From assembly GCF_032098525.1 (NCBI RefSeq), contig NZ_CP134890.1:2232001-2296000 (forward strand): a DNA stretch of 64,000 nucleotides, given 5' to 3'. The translations under genes and the position numbers were made by a program. This document shows positions 45,173 through 53,218 of the stretch, piece after piece (positions within the stretch are counted from its first letter, which is position 1; every line of letters starts with the position of its first letter). This DNA comes from Flavobacterium sp. PMTSA4. Lineage in GTDB: Bacteria; Bacteroidota; Bacteroidia; Flavobacteriales; Flavobacteriaceae. Under the pieces are notes generated by a model. The model ran no database searches. It was given only the letters and a program-made list of their open reading frames with translations, and was not told the origin of the DNA.

Positions 45173-47086
45173 TTATTTTGATAATGTTATTTGTTGGTTG
45201 TAATTTTCGACTAATTTTTTAACAAAATCATTCCATTTTTCTATCTCGTTTGCTTTTATGCATCCGTTTTTAAACACAAATGATTTTTTATAAATTATTT
45301 CTTTTCCTGCGTTTTCAAAACTTAAGTTAATGTCAAAATTTGCCTCTTTAACACTAAGATTTTCGGGCATTTTAATTACTTTATAACCATCAGGAATTTT
45401 AAGATTGACTTGAGAAACATAATTTGTTTTGTAACTCATTTCATAATCAACTTTTCTGTCTTTTAAATCAAAATTTTTGAACTCGTTCATGAAATCTAAA
45501 TCAATATATATTTCATCATCAAAAGAAGAAACTCTGTTTTGAATGGCAATGTTATAGTCAACAGTTAGTTTGATATCTCTGTTTTTCAAATCGCTGGTTT
45601 TAACATCTGAAACCGTAATGCTTTTATTTTGCTTTGACAAATAACCATCCAAACGTTCTTTTCTTTTTGTTGTTTCAAAACTGTTGTAAATGTTTAAAAA
45701 TTCTGCTCTGCTTTCTCCTTGAAAAGTTTTATTACACGTTCCTTTTAATGTTTCGCCTTCAATAGAAAGTGAAGATTTAAAAGATTCTTTATTAAAATCA
45801 GCAGTAACACTTGGAACTTTTTCAATAATACATTTATCACCATCTTCTATCATTACTTCTTTGTTTTGAATTCGCTCAGCGTATTCTCCATAAGAATTAT
45901 ATTTTTCGGTTCCATCAAGAAATATTTTTTTGCCTTTATACATCAAAGTACATATCATGTGATTGTCTACCGCTAATGATGGTGTATTATAATCATAAGC
46001 AATGTGTTTTGTGCCAATCCATGTTAATCTTGCATCAAAGCCAGCTAATTTGAGCATTTGCTTGATTAAGTTTGCCATTCCTTTACAATCGCCATATCTT
46101 TTTTCAAAAACATTGTTTGATTCATCTGGTTTGAAACCTGCAATTCCGTCTTCAAAAGCGATATAACGAATATTATCTTGAACCCAATAATAGATGTTTT
46201 TTATTTTTTCTTCATCAGTTTTTGCGTTGGCAGTTAGTTCAGTTACTTTACTTTTCATAACCGAAGTATTGTCTTTCATCAATTGAATTAATGAAACATA
46301 CCATTTATATAAATCGTTGTTGGTTTTGAATAAAGTAGTTGAATTTCCGTCTTTTGAAAATGATTTTGCAATAACTAAAATATGTGGATAGAGATAACTT
46401 CTTCCTGGCGCATCACTTTCTTTAAAAGCTGCGGGAACATTTTCTAACGTATACGTAATGATTGTTTTTTTATCTTCAGTTTTTGAAGTTTTGTTGATTT
46501 TAAATCCATCAAAATTGAATTCTTTCAACTCAATTTCTAACCAATTTGGAATTTCGAAAGTGATTTTTTTATTTAATACCGGATATTCATCATTGAAAAA
46601 CAGCGATGTAAAATACTTTACATCATCATATTTTTTTTCCATTTCATATTTATAATTGTACCCTTGAACCGGAAAATCAACATTGATATATTTTACTTTT
46701 GCATCATTATAAAATAAATCGCGGTCTTTATAAAATTCGTCTTTTACAGAGAAAGAAGCCGTTTTATCATTTCTATATTTCAATGAAAAACTTTGAATGC
46801 TTGATTCACTATCATAAAATTCATATTTCTGAATATCAGCACGATGGTTAATATTCATTAAATGTTCTTTAATGCTATGATTTACAATTACTTTACCTGC
46901 TTTTTTGTTTAAATCAAAGCTTACAAAGTCAGAACTTTCAAGAATAGCTATGTCGTCTTTAGAATATTTTTCTCTTAGTTTTTTTGCTTGAGAAATTTCA
47001 TCAGCGGTTGGGTCTAATCCTTTTTGGGCATAACTATTTGACGCAAAAAAAAGTAGAAAAACCAACGAATAAAAAGTGGTTTTCAT
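45173..47086 (-). CDS. DUF3857/transglutaminase-like protein
   Basis: The 637-residue exported protein has a signal peptide (NSYAQ), an N-terminal DUF3857 domain, then a transglutaminase-core domain with C334 (RYGDCKGMA), H376 (VDNHMICTL) and D391 (FLDGT), a complete Cys-His-Asp set. A C-terminal beta domain follows. Proteins of this layout are common in Bacteroidota and are thought to be periplasmic or surface proteases or cross-linkers; the substrate is not known. It forms a two-gene unit with the degenerate paralogue downstream. Confidence 0.87.
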   Translation of the reverse strand: MKTTFYSLVFLLFFASNSYAQKGLDPTADEISQAKKLREKYSKDDIAILESSDFVSFDLNKKAGKVIVNHSIKEHLMNINHRADIQKYEFYDSESSIQSFSLKYRNDKTASFSVKDEFYKDRDLFYNDAKVKYINVDFPVQGYNYKYEMEKKYDDVKYFTSLFFNDEYPVLNKKITFEIPNWLEIELKEFNFDGFKINKTSKTEDKKTIITYTLENVPAAFKESDAPGRSYLYPHILVIAKSFSKDGNSTTLFKTNNDLYKWYVSLIQLMKDNTSVMKSKVTELTANAKTDEEKIKNIYYWVQDNIRYIAFEDGIAGFKPDESNNVFEKRYGDCKGMANLIKQMLKLAGFDARLTWIGTKHIAYDYNTPSLAVDNHMICTLMYKGKKIFLDGTEKYNSYGEYAERIQNKEVMIEDGDKCIIEKVPSVTADFNKESFKSSLSIEGETLKGTCNKTFQGESRAEFLNIYNSFETTKRKERLDGYLSKQNKSITVSDVKTSDLKNRDIKLTVDYNIAIQNRVSSFDDEIYIDLDFMNEFKNFDLKDRKVDYEMSYKTNYVSQVNLKIPDGYKVIKMPENLSVKEANFDINLSFENAGKEIIYKKSFVFKNGCIKANEIEKWNDFVKKLVENYNQQITLSK

Positions 47087-47137
47087 TTTTACAAAAATTT
47101 TGCGAAATATAATGCTTTTTAGAATACAAAAAAGAAA

Positions 47138-47647
47138 TTATACAAATAATGCTTTTAACTCTGTAGCTTCATCTGGTTTCATTTTTCCAGCTAAAACTAG
47201 ACTTAGTTGTTTTCTGCGCAAAGCCGCGTCATATCTTTGTTTTTCTAGTTCGGTTTCTGGAATAACAGGTGCAACTTCAACAGGTCGACCACTTTCATCA
47301 ACAGCTACAAAAGTATAAATAGCTTCGTTAGCTTTTGTTTTATTGCCAGATTCACGATCTTCAATCCAAACATCAAGATAAATTTCCATAGAAGTTTTGA
47401 ATGTACGAGATACTTTTGCTTCAACAGTAACAACACTTCCTAGCGGAATAGAACGGTTAAAAGCAACATGATTTACAGAAGCTGTTACAGTAATTCTTCT
47501 TGAATGTCTTCGGGCAGCAATACTTGCAGCTCTATCCATTCGAGCCAGTAATTCTCCACCAAAAAGATTGTTCAATGGATTGGTTTCACTTGGTAAAACT
47601 AAGTCTGTTAGGATAGTTAACGATTCTGAAGCAGTTCTTGGATTCAT
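47138..47647 (-). CDS. acyl-CoA thioesterase (hotdog fold, YciA/BACH-like)
   Basis: The 169-residue protein contains the hotdog core with NNLFGGELLARMDRAASIAA (Asp-containing helix) and VTASVNHVAFNRSIPLGSVV, typical of cytoplasmic acyl-CoA thioesterases that release free fatty acids and CoA. It has its own -7 box and stands alone between the SPOR gene terminator and the DUF3857 genes. Confidence 0.92.
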   Translation of the reverse strand: MNPRTASESLTILTDLVLPSETNPLNNLFGGELLARMDRAASIAARRHSRRITVTASVNHVAFNRSIPLGSVVTVEAKVSRTFKTSMEIYLDVWIEDRESGNKTKANEAIYTFVAVDESGRPVEVAPVIPETELEKQRYDAALRRKQLSLVLAGKMKPDEATELKALFV

Positions 47648-47660
47648 AGTGGTTTTTTTA

Positions 47661-47668
47661 CAAAGGTA
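47661..47668 (-). promoter_or_regulatory. -7 box for the acyl-CoA thioesterase gene
   Basis: The minus strand reads TACCTTTG, matching TAnnTTTG, 13 bases before the ATG at 47647. Confidence 0.55.
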
Positions 47669-47680
47669 ATTACAGAAAAC

Positions 47681-47703
47681 AAAAAATCCTGATTTCTCAG
47701 GAT
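47681..47703 (-). terminator. terminator of the HU/SPOR gene
   Basis: On the minus strand ATCCTGA pairs with TCAGGAT around a GAAA tetraloop, followed by six T (47681-47686). It lies just past the SPOR gene stop at 47708. Confidence 0.85.
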
Positions 47704-47707
47704 ATTT

Positions 47708-48667
47708 TTAAAATTCTTCTATTAAAAGCCAAGCTTTTGGATTATCAACTTGTTGTATTTCTTTCATTGCTTTGTATGCTTCAGAATAACTAGAATAACT
47801 TCCATAAAGAACAGGATGTAAACCATATTTGTTAACTGGAATTCTTTTAGCATGATAACCTAGTTTTGTTAATCTTTCTAAAAGATTTTCGGCATTACTT
47901 TCAATACTAAAAGCACCAGCAACAACATGATAAGGCATTTTTTCAGAAGGCACAGTCAGTGTAACACTTGGCAATGGACTTTCTATAAAAAAAGTGGCTT
48001 CTTGTATTTTTTCGTTTATTTTTTTCTGAACATTTTGTTCTACTAAAAGCGTTTCTTGAGCAATTCTTTCTTCGTAGTTTTGGTGTAACTTAAAACCAAC
48101 AGCTCCAGTAATTCCAATAGAAACTAAAACAATTGCTGCATATTTCAAAAACGAATAGTTTTTTCTTTTTTCTGGAGTAAAAACTATCGGCGCTTTTTCT
48201 TCTAATTCTTCAACGATTTCTTTGTATTCTTCTCGTTTAACTTCTTCACGCTTAACAGCAGGAGAAATATAAGAAGTTAATCCAAACGATTCTTTTAAAT
48301 AATTAACTTGATCAGAAGGAACAAAAACCAAATTATTTTCGCTGTTTAATGAAAAGCCACCAATATTTTTAAATGTCAATTGACCAAATTCTTGAATCGA
48401 TTTTCTCCAGTTGTCAACTTCAGTTTGGATAACAGAAATAGCAACTTCATAATTTATTTTTTCTGCTTGAGCCAAATGATTTGCTAATAAGCCATCATTG
48501 TTTTTAATATATGGGTTAAAAGAAATTAATTTCTTTGGCGGATAAAAGGAATGTGAGTTTTCATCCAATTTAGCAGATTGAATCTCTGTTAAAAACGCTC
48601 CAAAACCTGGAACGGTTACACATTGATATCGGTATAATAATTGGGAAATGTATTGTTCAATCTTCAT
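47708..48667 (-). CDS. HU-CCDC81/SPOR domain protein
   Basis: The 319-residue protein has an N-terminal HU-CCDC81 domain (residues 1-60: YISQLLYRYQCVTVPGFGAF), a second module with FGQLTFKNIGGFSLN, one membrane helix (YAAIVLVSIGITGAVGF) and a C-terminal SPOR domain. SPOR binds denuded peptidoglycan at division sites. The ATG at 48667 is the natural start and almost touches the -7 box. The cytoplasmic HU part may contact DNA or a partner; that is unproven. Confidence 0.88.
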   Translation of the reverse strand: MKIEQYISQLLYRYQCVTVPGFGAFLTEIQSAKLDENSHSFYPPKKLISFNPYIKNNDGLLANHLAQAEKINYEVAISVIQTEVDNWRKSIQEFGQLTFKNIGGFSLNSENNLVFVPSDQVNYLKESFGLTSYISPAVKREEVKREEYKEIVEELEEKAPIVFTPEKRKNYSFLKYAAIVLVSIGITGAVGFKLHQNYEERIAQETLLVEQNVQKKINEKIQEATFFIESPLPSVTLTVPSEKMPYHVVAGAFSIESNAENLLERLTKLGYHAKRIPVNKYGLHPVLYGSYSSYSEAYKAMKEIQQVDNPKAWLLIEEF

Positions 48668-48672
48668 ATAGG

Positions 48673-48701
48673 CAAATTTAGATAAACAACACAATTGACA
48701 A
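48673..48701 (-). promoter_or_regulatory. promoter of the HU/SPOR gene, abutting the start codon
   Basis: On the minus strand TTG (48699-48701), 18 bases, TAAATTTG (48673-48680) is a full -33/-7 match. The ATG begins 5 bases after the box, which implies a leaderless or nearly leaderless mRNA. Confidence 0.65.
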
Positions 48702-48769
48702 AAAAATATTCACAAATTTTATTAACAATTACAATAAAAAACGATTAATTTGTCTTTCAAATTTTTGAG

Positions 48770-49873
48770 ATGAATCCTACTGAACTTTTTTATGTTTTAG
48801 CACTTCTAAAAGTAGAAGGCGTTGGTGATATTGTTGCTAAAAAATTGATAAATCATTGTGGTTCAGCTGAAGATGTTTTTAAATCAAAAACACAAATTTT
48901 AAAGTCTATTGATGGAGTTGGAGAAACTTTGACTAAAAATCTAAAAGACAAGACAATTTTTGAAAAAGCGAAAAAGGAATTGCAATTCATTGAGAATGAA
49001 AACATTTCTGTTTTATATTATCAAAATTCAGAATATCCAGAAAAACTTAAACATTGTATCGATGGACCAACATTACTTTTTTCAAGCGGAACTTTTGATT
49101 TTAAGAATAGAAAAATAATAAGTATTGTTGGCACACGCGAAGTAACATCTTATGGAACAGAAATTTGCAAAAAACTAATTGAGGATTTAGCTGTTTTTAA
49201 TCCAATAATTGTTAGTGGTTTTGCTTATGGAGTTGATATCATTGCTCATAAAGCTGCTATGGATAATAATTTGCAAACTATTGGCGTTTTGGCGCATGGG
49301 TTAAATCAAATTTATCCAAAAGTGCATAAAAAGTATGTTGCAAAAATGGAAGAAAATGGAGGTTTTCTAACCGAATTTTGGAGTAATTCTAATCCTGATA
49401 AAGAAAATTTTGTTCGCAGAAATAGAATTGTTGCTGGAATGAGTGAGGCAACGATTGTAATTGAAAGTGCCGAAAAAGGCGGTTCACTTATTACAGCTAA
49501 TATAGCCAATGATTATAGCCGAGATGTTTTTGCTGTTCCGGGAAGAGTTTCTGATAAATACAGCCAAGGTTGTAATGATTTGATTAAAACCCAACGCGCA
49601 ACTCTTTTGACTTCGGCAGCTGATTTAATTTACAATCTTAATTGGGAATTGGAATCAAAACCAACAAAAACGGTTCAAAAACAACTTTTTGTTTCTCTTG
49701 ATAATGACGAACAATTGATTTACGATTATTTACAAAAAAACGGAAAACAATTGTTAGATATTGTAGCTTTAGAATGCAATTTCCCTATTTTTAGAATGTC
49801 ATCAATCCTTTTAAACATGGAACTTAAAGGTGTTATTCGTCCGTTACCAGGAAAATTATTTGAAGCTATATAA
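48770..49873 (+). CDS. dprA: DNA processing protein DprA
   Basis: DprA loads RecA on incoming single-stranded DNA in transformation. The 367-residue protein has an N-terminal HhH/SAM-like region (KLINHCGSAEDVF), the Rossmann core with VGTREVTSYGTEI, SGFAYGVDIIAHKAAM, and NRIVAGMSEATIVIESAEKG, and a C-terminal winged helix (about 310-367). It stands between oppositely oriented or unrelated genes. recA lies 6 kb away. Confidence 0.95.
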   Translation: MNPTELFYVLALLKVEGVGDIVAKKLINHCGSAEDVFKSKTQILKSIDGVGETLTKNLKDKTIFEKAKKELQFIENENISVLYYQNSEYPEKLKHCIDGPTLLFSSGTFDFKNRKIISIVGTREVTSYGTEICKKLIEDLAVFNPIIVSGFAYGVDIIAHKAAMDNNLQTIGVLAHGLNQIYPKVHKKYVAKMEENGGFLTEFWSNSNPDKENFVRRNRIVAGMSEATIVIESAEKGGSLITANIANDYSRDVFAVPGRVSDKYSQGCNDLIKTQRATLLTSAADLIYNLNWELESKPTKTVQKQLFVSLDNDEQLIYDYLQKNGKQLLDIVALECNFPIFRMSSILLNMELKGVIRPLPGKLFEAI

Positions 49874-49891
49874 ATCTATTGCAAAATAACT

Positions 49892-49899
49892 TACATTTG
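49892..49899 (+). promoter_or_regulatory. -7 box for the gene at 49922
   Basis: TACATTTG matches TAnnTTTG, 22 bases before the ATG at 49922. Confidence 0.55.
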
Positions 49900-49921
49900 T
49901 TTTTTTAAACTTCATATTTCT

Positions 49922-51355
49922 ATGAATATCATACAATTATTTGAAAAGCTTACTATTGATAAATCAAGAATTGGAACATTAACAACGGATGATTTTTTAA
50001 CGATAGAAAATTTATTAAATACCGAAAAAGAGAGTAATGATTCAATTACTGATATTTCTATTAGTAATTTTTTAAATGCTTTAAAATATCATCCAGAATC
50101 GTTTAAAGCAATTTTAGAAAACAGAGTTTTATACAATTTTTTTACTAATAAAGACAAGTCTAGAGATTATTTTAAACCTGAAACAGTTAGTAATGATGTT
50201 GAAAAAACGAAAACTTTTGTGGGTTTGTTTTTTGGTTCTGAAATAAAATCGCTTTTCAAAGAAAGTTTTGAAGAAAATCAATTTTATAAAGCCAGTATTC
50301 TTGCAGAAGCATTTATATATTTTCCTGATACAATTGCTTATTACATATTACATGAAGCAAAAGACAGATTAGATATAGCTCATTCTAGATTAATGCCGCC
50401 TTATGGAGATTTATCTAAAATAGAATATTTAAAAGATGCCAATTTTTATGCTTTTTTAAATAAAATTAAAACTCCAAAACTTGAAGAAAAGCTCCATTCA
50501 GTTTTTGAATTGATTATAAATATGTTCAATCAAAACTCTTATTCTGAATTGGCAGGAAAAGCTTTTTCTGCAATTGGAAGTTATGCTGCTTTAGATGGAA
50601 ATTTTGCCGAAAAAATTAGAATTTATCGCGATAAAGGTTCTCAGTTCTACAAACCATATTCACCAAGAAAAAAGAACAGAACTTGGATTTATGTTGTAGT
50701 TGGCGCATTTGTTTTGTTGCGAGTTGGTTTTTTCCTTTCGACAAATAGTTTTTTTAACAGAAGTCATGATTACAATAATGATGATTATAACTATGATGAA
50801 TATTATGAGGAAAACAATTCAAATTTAGATCCTTATTATACCGAAATGAGATTTAAAATTGACAGCTTTCATAATTTCCTTTCTGATTTTAAAGCTTCAG
50901 AGATAAAAGACTTTACTATAAATTCAGGTTTAAAATCGGGCGATAATCCTTTTGAAACGTTTTATCAGACTGTTGAAAAAAGCGAAAGCAACGATTATGT
51001 GAAAGTAAAAAATAATACAGCTTATGATATGGTTTTGCTTGAAAACAATATCATTTACGATTCCATAAAAATGCCTGTTACTGCTTATTATTTAAAAGCC
51101 GGAGAAAAAGTAATTTTAAATTCAGTTGCATCCAATGCTGTTTTTAATATTTATATTGGTAAAAATTTAGCTTCCTTTAAAACCAATGAAGGAAATTTAT
51201 TTATTACCAATAAATCTACAGTTGAATACCGATTTAAAGAGCTGTTGCCACAGACAAAAGAATTACTAAACGCAGACTTTTATTTTGACGACGATGTTGA
51301 TATTTTCTTTAAAAATGGAGATATTAAAATTGATTCAAAGGTGATAATGGATTAA
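49922..51355 (+). CDS. unrecognised single-pass membrane protein
   Basis: I do not recognise this 477-residue protein. Residues 1-250 look helical and soluble. A basic stretch (SPRKKNR, 247-253) precedes one membrane helix at about 254-273. An Asp/Tyr/Asn-rich segment (281-306) and a beta-rich C-terminal domain (about 345-440) with NNTAYDMVLLENN and LKAGEKVIL follow. The positive-inside rule places the helical domain in the cytoplasm and the beta domain outside. It has its own -7 box and converges on trpS with a 4-base overlap. Confidence 0.8.
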   Translation: MNIIQLFEKLTIDKSRIGTLTTDDFLTIENLLNTEKESNDSITDISISNFLNALKYHPESFKAILENRVLYNFFTNKDKSRDYFKPETVSNDVEKTKTFVGLFFGSEIKSLFKESFEENQFYKASILAEAFIYFPDTIAYYILHEAKDRLDIAHSRLMPPYGDLSKIEYLKDANFYAFLNKIKTPKLEEKLHSVFELIINMFNQNSYSELAGKAFSAIGSYAALDGNFAEKIRIYRDKGSQFYKPYSPRKKNRTWIYVVVGAFVLLRVGFFLSTNSFFNRSHDYNNDDYNYDEYYEENNSNLDPYYTEMRFKIDSFHNFLSDFKASEIKDFTINSGLKSGDNPFETFYQTVEKSESNDYVKVKNNTAYDMVLLENNIIYDSIKMPVTAYYLKAGEKVILNSVASNAVFNIYIGKNLASFKTNEGNLFITNKSTVEYRFKELLPQTKELLNADFYFDDDVDIFFKNGDIKIDSKVIMD

Positions 51356-52329
51356 TTAAAACCAAGTTTAACTCGAACTCTTTTTAAAACATTATCGGCA
51401 ACATTTCCAGCTTTTGTTGCTCCTTGTTCAAGTAAAGAATCTACTTCGTGTAAATTGTTCATAAAGTAGTTATATTTTTCACGCTCAGTTTTGAATTTTT
51501 CAACTATCAATTCAAACAAAGCTTGCTTTGCATGACCATAACCAAAATCGCGGTTTTCATTAGCATATTTAGTTTTCATAGAATTGGTTTGTTCAGCATT
51601 TGCTAATAATTTATAGATAGCAAATACTTTACAAGTATCAGGATTTTTTGGTTCTTCAAGCGGAGTACTATCCGTTTCAATATTCATGATTTGCTTACGC
51701 AAAGCTTTATCGTCAAGGAAAATGTTAATGATATTTCCACGAGATTTACTCATTTTTTGGCCATCAGTTCCAGGAATATACATCGTTTCTTCTTGAACCT
51801 TGGCTTCAGGAATTACAAAAGTTTCTCCCATTTGGTGGTTGAATCTTGAAGCAACATCACGAGTAATTTCTATATGTTGTAATTGATCTTTCCCAACTGG
51901 AACAATATTAGCATCATATAACAAAATATCAGCAGCCATAAGCATTGGATACGAAAACAATCCAGCATTTACATCTTCTAATCTATCGGCTTTATCTTTG
52001 AAAGAATGTGCCAAAGTCAATCGTTGAAAAGGGAAAAAACAACTCAAATACCATGATAATTCAGCGGTTTGAGGAACATCGCTTTGACGATAGAAAACTA
52101 CTTTATTTACATCTAATCCACAAGCCAACCAAACAGCCGCGGTACTGTATGTGTTTTGGCGGAGTTCTTCTCCATTTTTTATTTGAGTTATCGAATGTAA
52201 ATCAGCAATGAATAGAAAAGATTCATTAGTTGGATTTTTAGATAATTCGATTGCAGGCAAAATAGCGCCTAATAAATTCCCTAAATGTGGTGTTCCAGTA
52301 GATTGGATTCCTGTTAATATTTTTGGCAT
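51352..52329 (-). CDS. trpS: tryptophanyl-tRNA synthetase
   Basis: TrpS charges tRNA-Trp. The 325-residue class I enzyme has the HIGH-like HLGN (15-18) after GIQSTGTP, and KMSKSRGN further in, with DQLQHIEITRDVA for tryptophan and ATP sites. Length is normal. A -7 box (TAACTTTG on the minus strand) lies upstream. Confidence 0.97.
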   Translation of the reverse strand: MPKILTGIQSTGTPHLGNLLGAILPAIELSKNPTNESFLFIADLHSITQIKNGEELRQNTYSTAAVWLACGLDVNKVVFYRQSDVPQTAELSWYLSCFFPFQRLTLAHSFKDKADRLEDVNAGLFSYPMLMAADILLYDANIVPVGKDQLQHIEITRDVASRFNHQMGETFVIPEAKVQEETMYIPGTDGQKMSKSRGNIINIFLDDKALRKQIMNIETDSTPLEEPKNPDTCKVFAIYKLLANAEQTNSMKTKYANENRDFGYGHAKQALFELIVEKFKTEREKYNYFMNNLHEVDSLLEQGATKAGNVADNVLKRVRVKLGFN

Positions 52330-52348
52330 ATTACTATAATTCTATTTG

Positions 52349-52356
52349 CAAAGTTA
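52349..52356 (-). promoter_or_regulatory. -7 box for trpS
   Basis: The minus strand reads TAACTTTG, matching TAnnTTTG, 19 bases before the ATG at 52329. Confidence 0.55.
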
Positions 52357-52388
52357 AACCTTTGTATTATAATTTGCATACCATTTAG

Positions 52389-52396
52389 TACATTTG
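52389..52396 (+). promoter_or_regulatory. -7 box abutting the plsC start codon
   Basis: TACATTTG matches TAnnTTTG and ends only 5 bases before the ATG at 52402, so the transcript would be leaderless or nearly so. A different promoter upstream cannot be excluded. Confidence 0.45.
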
Positions 52397-52401
52397 GCAT
52401 T

Positions 52402-53151
52402 ATGAAAATATTGAAATACATTTTTTGGACGCTTTACCGTGTTTGGTTTTACCTCTTAATTGCGATTCCAATATTGATTATGTTTCCTTTTTTATTCATT
52501 TCGATACTTTCTGAAAAATGTTATCCTTATTTTTTTGTGTTAGCTAGAATTTGGGCAAAATTCATCCTTTTAGGAATGGGATTCAACACCAAAGTAGTTT
52601 TTGAACAAAGACCAGAAAAAGGTAAAAGTTATATGTTTGTTGCCAATCATACTTCAATGACTGATATAATGTTAATGCTGTCAATAGTTGAAAATCCTTT
52701 TGTTTTTGTTGGGAAAAAGGAGCTTTCAAAAATACCATTGTTTGGGTTTTTCTATAAAAGAACTTGTATTTTGGTTGATAGAAATAGCCCTAAAAGTAGA
52801 CAAGAAGTTTTTAGAAGAGCGCAAGCACGATTAAATCAAGGATTGAGTGTTTGTATATTTCCTGAAGGCGGCGTTCCTGATGAAAGTATTGTTTTAGATG
52901 AGTTTAAAGATGGTGCATTCAGATTGGCAATTGAACATGAAATTCCAGTTGTACCAATGTCTTTTTATGATAATAAAGAACGTTTTTCATATACTTTTTT
53001 TAGTGGAAGTCCAGGAAAAATGAGAGCAAAAGTGCATCATTTCTTTGAGACAAAAGGGAAAGCAGAAATAAAGAAAACCCTAAAAACTGAAGTTCGTAAT
53101 TTAATATTGCAAGATTTAGAAAGCGATTTATATAAAAAGAGTTCCAAATAA
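52402..53151 (+). CDS. plsC: 1-acyl-sn-glycerol-3-phosphate acyltransferase (PlsC family)
   Basis: This membrane enzyme makes phosphatidic acid by acylating lysophosphatidate. The 249-residue protein has one or two N-terminal hydrophobic segments (7-35), the catalytic NHTSMTD (82-88; H83, D88) and FPEGG (153-157). The stop codon forms the loop of the downstream terminator, which leaves no untranslated 3' stem. A second family member is encoded at 56995. Confidence 0.92.
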   Translation: MKILKYIFWTLYRVWFYLLIAIPILIMFPFLFISILSEKCYPYFFVLARIWAKFILLGMGFNTKVVFEQRPEKGKSYMFVANHTSMTDIMLMLSIVENPFVFVGKKELSKIPLFGFFYKRTCILVDRNSPKSRQEVFRRAQARLNQGLSVCIFPEGGVPDESIVLDEFKDGAFRLAIEHEIPVVPMSFYDNKERFSYTFFSGSPGKMRAKVHHFFETKGKAEIKKTLKTEVRNLILQDLESDLYKKSSK

Positions 53152-53165
53152 TTTGGAACTCTTTT
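53135..53165 (+). terminator. terminator with the plsC stop codon as loop
   Basis: AAAAGAGTTCCAAA (53135-53148) pairs perfectly with TTTGGAACTCTTTT (53152-53165); the three loop bases are the TAA stop. The right arm ends in four T. Confidence 0.85.
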
Positions 53166-53218
53166 CTGTTATTACTCGAAAGCAATAACACCAGAAATCA
53201 ATTTTTAAACTTAACAAA

